Assembly (NCBI GenBank): GCA_946613735.1
Contig: CAMOFS010000051.1
Coordinates: 1-8,318 of the forward strand
Direction: 5' to 3'
Source of the DNA: an uncultured Lachnospiraceae bacterium
Lineage (GTDB): Bacteria; Bacillota_A; Clostridia; Lachnospirales; Lachnospiraceae
Length of the DNA stretch: 8,318 bases
Shown here piece by piece: positions 1-7,400 of this stretch. The number at the start of each line of letters is the position of its first letter. Within the stretch, counting starts at the first letter, position 1. A model generated the notes under the pieces. It made no database searches. It saw only the letters and a list, made by a program, of their open reading frames with translations, and was not told the DNA's origin. A program made the position numbers and the translations under genes.

Positions 1-2457
1 AAAAAGCTTCAGACCAAGCTAAAAAAGTTTTTCAGACTTAAGGTTATAGTCCGTTGGGTCTGGGTGTGGAATAGCAGGCGCCCCATCCAGCAGGATAAGG
101 TCATCTTCTTTGAGACTTCATCCGCAGTGGTTTCCAACAGCTTTACAGAGCTTTTCAATATGCTCGTCAGGAACTACGAGCTTGACATCCACTGCCATTT
201 TCAGCTTATAGGTAAGGTGAAGAAATGGGAGGAGTTTGCCCGGCAGCTTGACTTTGTCAAGGATGCTGCCACGGCTAAGTACATCATTGCCAATGACAGC
301 TCCGACCTTTTTGGCCAGATGAAAAAGAGAAAAGGCCAGCATTTCTTGAATACCTGGCACGGCTGCGGTGCCTTTAAGAGATTCGGTTTGGGAACTGCTG
401 GCAAGATCTTCGGTGATTCCGAAAAAGTCATCAGGAAGTATCCGCTCCACCCGGATTATGATATACTGACCACCTCATCGCCTGAGGTGGAGTGGGCCTA
501 TGTCCAGTCCATCGGAGCAGATGATCATCCGGAATCGGTTAAGGGCATAGGAGTCAGCCGCTCCGATGTTTTTTACCAGGATGCTTTTATCAAGCAGGCC
601 TTTGTTAATTTTTACAGCAAGGTGCCACAGGCAAAGGGTAAAAAGGTCATTCTATACGCACCCACCTTCAGGGGCAGGGTCAGGGCGGGTACCACCCCCA
701 ATATGCTGAACCTCTCCATGTTTTATGAGAATTTCCATGAGGACTATGTACTGGTATATAAGTACCATCCCTATTCAAAGGATTTGCCTCATATAGAGCC
801 GGCGTACAGGGATTTTGCCTTTGACCTTACCAATATGGAGATCGATACGCTGCTTTGTGTGGCGGATATCTGCATTTCGGATTATTCCTCTCTTATCTTT
901 GAGTATTCACTGTTTGAGAGACCGCTCATCTCCTTTGTTTATGACCTGGATAACTACTTTGACTGGCGGGGCTTCTACTACAGCTTTGAGGAGTATGCTC
1001 CCGGTCCTATCTGTTATACCAATAATGAGATGGTGGACTACATCCTCCATGTGGATGAGCGCTTTGATAAAGAAAAGGTACATGCCTTCAGGGAAAAGTT
1101 CATGAGTGCCTGCGATGGTCATGCCACCGAGCGCATCATCGAGCAGTTCTTTGGATCGGATATTGACAGATATAAAAGACCGGTGCCTCTTACCGGGATC
1201 TATAATGACATTCCCTCATCTGCGGAGCGTTATAGCAAATATGAAGGGGAGATACAGTATTTTATTAAGCTAAAGGTAAAGGCGAGAAAAGCCTATGAAA
1301 AGGCTTCGCGACAGCCGGTGGATAAGCGCAGGATAGCGCTTATGGTAGATGAGCACAATTCTCCCATGCTTTTTGCATCTGTTAAAAAGGCTCTTAAGAA
1401 AAAGGGCTTTACCACGGTTGATGACATAGACATCGATATCGATAACATTGCATCATATGTTACTGATCTGGCCACCTCCGGCATTATCCTTTGTGCCGGT
1501 GAGCCCTATGTTTTACGGATGATAGATCTCAGGGAGGAGACTCGTGTCTATCAGGTCTGCCCCGAGGTGCTGCCGGTATATCCTATGTGGAACAATACCA
1601 AGGCAGCCAGATCCAGGTACTTTTTGACTGAGTCCAGGGAGTTTCCCATACACACCCATTACGATGGGATCATGTCCACAGCTAAGGAACTGGATACCAT
1701 GTATCAGAAGAACTATGAGCTTAAGCCCGGCGGTGGTATGATACACTGTGGCAATCTTCAGACGGATCTTCTCTTTGGCAAGAGGGACAAGGCGCTGGAT
1801 GGTATCAGTGCTCTGATCCCTACCCTGGAGCAAAAGAAGATCATACTGATCCTCTGGGAGAACCGCCCCGGTATGGAGGGCGTGCTGACGGATGCCCTTA
1901 CCCGTATGCATGAGAGATTTGCCAGGGAGTACGTGTGTATTATCGACTGCAACGACAATGGTATGGCGCCCTTTAGTCTGCCTCAGTATTTCCAGGGTTA
2001 TGCCGTGAATCTGGTTACCGAGCTGCCCAAGCGCCGGGAAGAGCAGGAGCAGATGATGGAGGGTGGCGAATTCGATGATAATGAGCAGGAGAAAAAAGAC
2101 CAGGTGCCCGAGAAGAAGCTTCGCCCCATCAGCCGCATAGAGGAGCTGGTGGCTGCGGATATCGTGGTTACCGACTATTGTACCGAGGGACTTATGGCAG
2201 CGGCCATCGGAAAGCCGCTTATCCTTTGGACGCCCGACTACGAGTCATATTACAATACCCATGATACCTATATCAATCCCGGGGAGATCCTTTCGGGAAT
2301 AAGGGTAGAGAGTACATCCCAGCTTATGGAGGCTCTCGAGAACATAGACAACTATGATGTTTCCGTAGAGAAAAAGTTCGCGGAGGATTACCTGCAGAAG
2401 TGTGATGGAAAGAGCGCAAAGTATCTGGTAGAATACCTGGAGCAAGTAACCGCATAG
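1..2457 (+). CDS. CDP-glycerol glycerophosphotransferase family protein (TagF/TarF-like), 5'-partial
   Basis: The family transfers glycerol- or ribitol-phosphate from a CDP-polyol to a wall polymer or glycan at the inner face of the membrane. The frame is open to base 1, so the gene starts upstream. The GTG at 64 is only the first possible in-window start, and the residues before it (basic, then VIVRWVWVW) resemble the segment that normally precedes this domain. Numbering from that GTG: the WHG motif is W98-H99-G100, followed by the motif ILYAPTFRG, KYHPY with H235, and SDYSS at 272-276 with D273, then LDNYFDWRGFY. These are the hallmarks of the Glyphos_transf domain. Residues about 410-797 look like a second, degenerate copy: C499-P-E replaces the WHG region and D704-Y-C-T-E-G replaces DYSS. 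A charged stretch lies at 656-685, and an Asp/Ile run (453-460) lies near the copy boundary. The next gene follows after 156 bp. The family is clear; the substrate (glycerol or ribitol) and acceptor are not. Confidence 0.88.
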   Translation, partial: KKLQTKLKKFFRLKVIVRWVWVWNSRRPIQQDKVIFFETSSAVVSNSFTELFNMLVRNYELDIHCHFQLIGKVKKWEEFARQLDFVKDAATAKYIIANDSSDLFGQMKKRKGQHFLNTWHGCGAFKRFGLGTAGKIFGDSEKVIRKYPLHPDYDILTTSSPEVEWAYVQSIGADDHPESVKGIGVSRSDVFYQDAFIKQAFVNFYSKVPQAKGKKVILYAPTFRGRVRAGTTPNMLNLSMFYENFHEDYVLVYKYHPYSKDLPHIEPAYRDFAFDLTNMEIDTLLCVADICISDYSSLIFEYSLFERPLISFVYDLDNYFDWRGFYYSFEEYAPGPICYTNNEMVDYILHVDERFDKEKVHAFREKFMSACDGHATERIIEQFFGSDIDRYKRPVPLTGIYNDIPSSAERYSKYEGEIQYFIKLKVKARKAYEKASRQPVDKRRIALMVDEHNSPMLFASVKKALKKKGFTTVDDIDIDIDNIASYVTDLATSGIILCAGEPYVLRMIDLREETRVYQVCPEVLPVYPMWNNTKAARSRYFLTESREFPIHTHYDGIMSTAKELDTMYQKNYELKPGGGMIHCGNLQTDLLFGKRDKALDGISALIPTLEQKKIILILWENRPGMEGVLTDALTRMHERFAREYVCIIDCNDNGMAPFSLPQYFQGYAVNLVTELPKRREEQEQMMEGGEFDDNEQEKKDQVPEKKLRPISRIEELVAADIVVTDYCTEGLMAAAIGKPLILWTPDYESYYNTHDTYINPGEILSGIRVESTSQLMEALENIDNYDVSVEKKFAEDYLQKCDGKSAKYLVEYLEQVTA

Positions 2458-2470
2458 CAGGTTTTCACGT

Positions 2471-2594
2471 GTCATACCAGGCGGTATTACCCGTAGTATG
2501 CTAAGCGGTATTTTAAGTAGTCATTCTAAGCGGTATTTTAAGTAGTCATTCTAAGCGGTATTTTCCGTTGTCATTCTGAGCGAAGCGAAGAATC
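2471..2594. repeat. Five tandem 25-bp direct-repeat units ending in a hairpin element
   Basis: Units run 2471-2495, 2496-2519 (24 bp), 2520-2544, 2545-2569 and 2570-2594. Most begin GTCAT. The middle units share TTCTAAGCGGTATTTT, and units 2 and 3 end in AAGTA. The last unit reads GTCATTCTGAGCGAAGCG followed by AAGAATC, which I recognise as a short dispersed repeat seen in many bacterial genomes. The 156-bp space between the transferase and the cytidylyltransferase contains nothing else I can support except the ribosome-binding site of the next gene. I see no gene in it and no convincing promoter or intrinsic terminator. Confidence 0.85.
2573..2593 (+). other. Imperfect hairpin with GCGAAGC core in the last repeat unit
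   Basis: ATTCT (2573-2577) pairs with AGAAT (2589-2593). Two tandem G-A oppositions follow (2578/2588 and 2579/2587), then G2580-C2586 and C2581-G2585 close a GAA loop. The core GCGAAGC is known as an unusually stable mini-hairpin. It ends 7 bp before the ribosome-binding site of the cytidylyltransferase gene, so it would sit in the mRNA just upstream of that start. The pairing is read directly from the sequence; any function is inference. Confidence 0.6.
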
Positions 2595-2600
2595 TTTAAA

Positions 2601-2607
2601 AAGGAGG
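2601..2607 (+). promoter_or_regulatory. Ribosome-binding site of the IspD-like gene
   Basis: AAGGAGG lies six bases before the ATG at 2614. It is a near-perfect Shine-Dalgarno match and fixes the start of the cytidylyltransferase. Confidence 0.85.
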
Positions 2608-2613
2608 AGAAAG

Positions 2614-3342
2614 ATGAGCAATATTGCAGTAATAGTGGCAGGCGGCGTGGGAAGCCGTATGCATCAGGACATTCCCAAGCAGTTTATCAATGTCTATGAC
2701 AAGCCTGTGATAATCTATACTTTGGAGAGCTTTCAAAAGCATCCAGAGGTGGATGCCATTGAGGTGGTGTGCATAGATGGATGGCATGACATGCTTTGGG
2801 CCTATGCCAGGCAGTTCAATATCACCAAGCTTAAATGGGTAATAGGCGGCGGAGATTCCGCCCAGGGATCCATTGCAAAGGGTATATATAATCTGGAGGG
2901 CGAGGCAAAGCCCGAAGACATTATCATCATCCATGACGGAATACGTCCCATGGTGGATGAGACAGTTCTTTCTGACGTTATCATCAAAGCTAAAAAATAT
3001 GGTAACGCTGTTACTTCCATGCCCTATAACGAGCAGATATTCAAGGTGGCCGAGGATGATGAGAATACCACCGTGGAGTATATTCCCCGTGAGACTCTTC
3101 GCCGTGTGTCCACTCCACAGGCATACCGTTTTGACCTTGTGGATGGAAAGTATCATGAGGCGTATGAGAAGAATATTGGTATAGCCGGAAGTAACTACAC
3201 TAATACCATGATGGTTCAGCTGGGAGTCAGACTCTATTTTGCCGCCGGAAGTGACAAGAATATCAAGCTTACCACCAAGGATGATCTGGAGATGTTCAAG
3301 TCATACCTTAAGGCAGATAAGGACAAATGGCTTAAGGATTGA
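2614..3342 (+). CDS. IspD/TarI-family cytidylyltransferase (probable CDP-polyol or CDP-sugar synthesis)
   Basis: The family transfers CMP from CTP to a sugar- or polyol-phosphate, releasing pyrophosphate, in the cytoplasm. The 242-residue length is normal for it. The nucleotide-binding signature AGGVGSRM...PKQF lies at residues 9-24 (R15, K22). HDGIRP is at 107-112 (D108, R111), R159 and TPQ are at 159 and 167-169, and NIKLTT contains K218. Several positions usually conserved in the MEP-pathway enzyme IspD differ: the Arg of GGxxRxxS is A83, the Asp-Thr of PVxDT is E140-Q141, and the TD motif is T196-N197. This argues against isoprenoid synthesis. The neighbours, a polyol-phosphate transferase upstream and an SDR nine bases downstream, point to activating a precursor for a teichoic-acid-like polymer. 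TarI, or the cytidylyltransferases used in pneumococcal capsule pathways for CDP-arabinitol or mannitol, are possible analogues. The family is secure, the substrate is not. Confidence 0.87.
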   Translation: MSNIAVIVAGGVGSRMHQDIPKQFINVYDKPVIIYTLESFQKHPEVDAIEVVCIDGWHDMLWAYARQFNITKLKWVIGGGDSAQGSIAKGIYNLEGEAKPEDIIIIHDGIRPMVDETVLSDVIIKAKKYGNAVTSMPYNEQIFKVAEDDENTTVEYIPRETLRRVSTPQAYRFDLVDGKYHEAYEKNIGIAGSNYTNTMMVQLGVRLYFAAGSDKNIKLTTKDDLEMFKSYLKADKDKWLKD

Positions 3343-3346
3343 GGTG
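3341..3346 (+). promoter_or_regulatory. Ribosome-binding site of the SDR gene, overlapping the upstream stop codon
   Basis: GAGGTG lies five bases before the ATG at 3352 and shares its first two bases with the TGA stop of the cytidylyltransferase gene. This suggests translational coupling within one operon. Confidence 0.65.
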
Positions 3347-3351
3347 TAAGC

Positions 3352-4407
3352 ATGAAAAAACTATGGGAAAATGAATTATATCTTGAGGATATCAACTACG
3401 TAGCTGGTTTGGAGCTTGACTGGGAGAGCTTAAAGGGAGCCTCCTTTTTGATAAGCGGCGCCTCCGGTAATATCGGCAGCTTTCTTATCGACGTTTTGAT
3501 GTCCCATAGCGACCTTGGGATACGGTGCTTTGCCCTTGGCAGGAACGAAGAAAAGGCAAAGGAGAGGTTTGCCAATTATTGGGATGATCCGAACTTTGTA
3601 TTTGTGGCAGGTGATATCAATAAAGGGATAAGCTTACCCGACGGTGAAAAGACGGATTACGTGATCCACGCAGCCTCCAATACCCATCCAAGGGCATATG
3701 CCACAGACCCCATCGGTACTGTCACCACCAATATCATCGGTACGGACAATATGCTTAAGTTTGCTTCCGAGCACGGTTGTAAGAGGTTTTTATTTCTTTC
3801 ATCTGTGGAGGTGTACGGTGAGAACAGAGGGGATAAGGAATACTTTGACGAGAGCTACTGCGGATATATCGACTGCAATACCATGAGAGCCGGCTATCCG
3901 GAGAGCAAGCGCGCCGGCGAAGCGCTATGCCAGGCGTACATAAGTGCCAGAGAGATGGATGTGGTGATCCCCCGTCTGTCAAGGACCTACGGTCCCACAC
4001 TTTTGGCGACGGATACCAAGGCCATTTCCCAGTTCATTCACAAGGGGGTGGCAGGTGAAGATATAGTGCTCAAGTCCGAGGGAACCCAGAATTATTCATA
4101 CAGCTATGTGGCTGATGCGGTAAGTGGGATCCTGTACTGCCTTATGAAGGGCGAGTGTGGACAGGCATATAACATCGCTGATCCCGGAAGCGATATCACC
4201 CTCAGGGATCTTGCGGCCATCATAGCTGAATATGCGGGCAAAAAGGTGGTCTTCGAGCTTCCGGATGCAGTAGAGGCAGCAGGCTATTCCAAGGCAACAA
4301 AGGCTCTTTTGGATGCATCCAAGCTTCGGGGGATAGGCTGGAGTGCGGCATATGATATGAAAAGGGGGCTCACCAGGACGGTGGAGATACTTAGGGAATT
4401 GTCATAG
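3352..4407 (+). CDS. NAD(P)-dependent epimerase/dehydratase family protein (extended SDR)
   Basis: This is a 351-residue extended short-chain dehydrogenase/reductase, the fold of nucleotide-sugar epimerases, dehydratases and reductases, and is cytosolic. The Rossmann motif GASGNIG is at 36-42. The strand after it ends in LGR with R64 and no acidic residue, which favours NADP(H) over NAD. HAASNTHP is the usual NAG-like motif, SSVEVYG (150-156) supplies the catalytic Ser, and YPESK gives Y182 and K186. R-TYGP and the YSYVADAV segment are typical of the substrate-binding C-terminal half, so the protein appears complete and active. It follows the IspD-like gene by nine bases and ends at the terminator, so it is the last gene of the operon. 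Acting on the CDP-linked product (reduction or epimerisation) is a reasonable inference. A role on a separate nucleotide sugar for the same polymer is the alternative. Confidence 0.88.
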   Translation: MKKLWENELYLEDINYVAGLELDWESLKGASFLISGASGNIGSFLIDVLMSHSDLGIRCFALGRNEEKAKERFANYWDDPNFVFVAGDINKGISLPDGEKTDYVIHAASNTHPRAYATDPIGTVTTNIIGTDNMLKFASEHGCKRFLFLSSVEVYGENRGDKEYFDESYCGYIDCNTMRAGYPESKRAGEALCQAYISAREMDVVIPRLSRTYGPTLLATDTKAISQFIHKGVAGEDIVLKSEGTQNYSYSYVADAVSGILYCLMKGECGQAYNIADPGSDITLRDLAAIIAEYAGKKVVFELPDAVEAAGYSKATKALLDASKLRGIGWSAAYDMKRGLTRTVEILRELS

Positions 4408-4416
4408 AAAAGCTTA

Positions 4417-4441
4417 GGAGCCGGCCATATGGCCGGCTCCT
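4417..4441. terminator. Bidirectional intrinsic terminator between convergent genes
   Basis: A ten-pair GC-rich stem (GGAGCCGGCC at 4417-4426 with its complement at 4431-4440) closes an ATAT loop. On the + strand TTTATTTCTTT follows, a good U-rich tract. On the - strand the tail is TAAGCTTTTC, weaker but usable. The SDR stop ends at 4407 and the kinase stop begins at 4444 on the other strand, so only 34 bp separate the two genes and this structure fills most of it. Confidence 0.92.
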
Positions 4442-7400
4442 TTATTTCTTTGCCTGTAATAGGATATCGATGGTTTTTTTATACTCATCCATTACTTTTT
4501 GGTGGTTTTGGGCGACATAGTTTTCGTCATTGTTTCTTGAGGCGGTCTCAAGGGCAAAGGCTTCATCGGCTAAAGCTATTGCACCGACGGATTTCAGATT
4601 GCTCTTTAGGGCGTGGATCAGAATACTGTATTCCATCCAGTCCTTCTTTTCAAAGTCTTCGTTAAGAGCATTTTGTCTGCTGTCGAACTCTTCGATCAGA
4701 TCGTCGAGAGTCTCAAAAAAGATATCCTCATCACTGCCACAGTACATAAGCCCGGTGCCTATATCTATACCGGCAGATGCTAAAAGCGACGTGTCGTAGC
4801 CGGAACCGTCTGCAGAGACAGGCTCTTTTGATGATGGATCCTTTGGAGCAAATTCCATGATACTTTCATCAGTATTATCCTGTGTGGATGCATAGGCGCT
4901 CTCCGGGAGATACTTTTTTAGGATATCCACCAGATCCTTTATGACAATGGGTTTTGACAGGTAGGCATCAAAGCCTTCATTAAGGTAGATTTCCTTGGAA
5001 CCGATCACTGCGTTGGCGGTGAGTGCTACCATACTGGTATCGGACGGTATCAGGGATCTGCGCTTCAGCTCCTTAAAGGTCTCTATTCCGTCCATCTCAG
5101 GCATCATATGATCTAAAAATACAATGTCATACGTATTATCAGACATCTTCTCAATGGCTCCTGCGCCGGATGTGGCTTCGTCTGCATGGATATGGCAGAG
5201 GGACAAAAGATTGATGGCGACCGTCAGATTAAGACTGTTGTCATCTACCACAAGGACACGTGCATGGGGCGCAGATATGAGGTCATTTTCTGACCGCAGG
5301 GTCTTGCTTTTACCGGCAAGTATATCAAAATCTCCTATGGGTGCGGGATCTACTATGCCTAAAACTATATTGAAGTAAAAGACTGAGCCCTGGCCATAGG
5401 TACTTTCCACGTTGATGTGGCTGTCCATAAGCCCCAAAAGGCTGGTGACGATAGACATCCCAAGTCCTGTCCCTTCGATATTGCGGTTTTTGATCTCATC
5501 AAGTCTTTCAAAGGTGAGGCAGAGCTTGCTGATATCCTCACTTCGGATGCCTATTCCCGTATCGGATATCGAAACATATATCCGGATCTTGTCGTTGTCG
5601 GAAATATCCTTTTTCATGGTAAGGGTTACGCTGCCCTTTTCGGTATACTTGACTGCATTGGTCAAAAGGTTCATGATGACCTGGGTGAGTCTTACATCAT
5701 CTCCGTAAAGTCTTTTGGGAAGCTCGCTGTCTATTTCAAGCTTAAGTGCCAGACCCTTTGCATCAGCCCTTAAGGAAATGGAGTTAACCAGATTACCTAT
5801 AAAGGCCATGGTGTCGAACTCCACGGGTATGATGTCCATTTTGCCGTCCTCGATCTTAGAGAAATCCAGAATACTGTTGATAAGGGCAAGCAGGGTATTG
5901 CCGGCAGAGTCGATGTTTTCGGCATATCCCAGGATCTCCTTGTCATCCGACACCCTCAGTATCATCTCGTTCATACCCAAAACGGCGTTGATGGGGGTCC
6001 TGATCTCATGGGACATCTGTGCCAAAAAGCGGCTCTTGGCTTTGTTGGCCTCGTATGCTGCGGCCTCTTTTTGCTTGAGAGATTCGGCTTCAAAGGACTG
6101 CTTCAAGCCTTCGGCACGCATATCCTCCATTTTCTTTGCGTTGAGCTGCTCGTTTTTATAACCCAGATAATAGAAGAAGGATATCAGCAAAAAGATGACA
6201 AGTGATACAATTATGTTGACGGCTAACTGGTTGTAGGTATCTTCCAAAAGCTTATTATTACTGATAGCTATGATGATGTACCAATGTTCCATCACAGGCT
6301 CCACAAAGAGGGTGCATTTTTGACCATCCATAACAGCCTCTGTAGAGCTTCCGGCGCTTGAAACAACAGCAGACATAAAGTCTTTGCCGTACAGCTCTCC
6401 GGTGGTCTTACCATTCAGTTCGGGATCATGGTGGGCGATGATGAGACCGTCACTGTCTACTACGAGGGCATAGCCCTTGCCGCCTATGCTAACATCTGCA
6501 GTCACATCCTGGATGTGGTTTACTATCAGATCCAGGGCGACTACCTTTCTGTCGTAATAGTCTCCGTCTTTTTTCCCGTCTTTTAAAAGCTTGCATATGG
6601 TGATGACGATCTCATGGGACTGTGCATCAACATAGGGAGGTACTATGGTGATATCACCATTGGCCGCAACGGCATATTTGTACCAGTCACGTTTTGTGGC
6701 ATCGTATCCTGAGGGAGGTACCCAGCCTATACCGTCCATATATTCACCATTGATATAGCTGTAAAAGCCGGTGAGGTCATCCCTGAACTGATCCTTCTGG
6801 TAGTTGGTCTGATCGATGATATAGTTTCTGATGTCATCCTGAGACCGGCCGTTTTTTAGCATGACCTCTATGCTGTCGGCTACTACCAGCAGTGTGGAGG
6901 TGGCGACAGTCAGATAATTCTCAAGCTCAACGGAGGTGGAATAGACCATAGTCTGCCCATCCTCCAATGCCCCCTTTACGGAGACATTGTAAAAGAGTCT
7001 GGAGGTGTAGAGTACTGAGGTGGACATAAGACAGAACGTGATGATTATAGTAAAAATGAAATTGAAGCGGCTCCGTCTGATGGCTGCATCCACAGGGATA
7101 TCGCTGTCGATGGATCTGTACCTTATGGCAGTCATAAGTATGATCATGAGGATGAAGGCCACCAAGAAAACGGATATGACAAAAAGACTTATAGCTATCT
7201 TTTCGTAGGTGGGGCCTGCGGCTTCGTCTGAAGGTATGGCCTGCTTCATCCTGAAGCCAAGGTAATAGCCTCCGACACATCCGAAGAAGATGATAATGGA
7301 GACCGTGGCCTGCAAAAGCACGGTAAACCGGGTCTCCTGTGGACTGGAGTCGCTTTGGGGAAGTGATACGTCACTATAGGACTTTTTGGCTGCCGGACCG

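Noticed and set aside
64..66. GTG as the true start of the glycerophosphotransferase
   Set aside because: The frame is open and protein-like all the way to base 1, its residues fit the family segment before the catalytic domain, and no Shine-Dalgarno sequence precedes 64. The gene is treated as 5'-partial.
2471..2594. CRISPR array
   Set aside because: The 25-bp units are directly abutting with no unique spacers and the units diverge; there are no cas genes.
2568..2600. Possible internal promoter for the cytidylyltransferase (TTGTCA as -35)
   Set aside because: No acceptable -10 lies at 16-18 bp; the nearest A/T-rich hexamer is about 21 bp away. The -35 match falls within the repeat unit.
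2596..3156. 186-codon - strand frame opposite the cytidylyltransferase
   Set aside because: Antisense to a clearly conserved enzyme, no recognisable motif and no upstream signals.
2614..3342. Assignment as MEP-pathway IspD
   Set aside because: Several residues conserved in IspD are changed (A83, E140-Q141, N197), and the neighbours are surface-polymer genes rather than ispF or other isoprenoid genes.
5715..6161. 148-codon + strand frame opposite the kinase
   Set aside because: It lies wholly antisense to the HisKA/HATPase coding region, has a composition typical of a reverse-frame shadow and lacks a ribosome-binding site.
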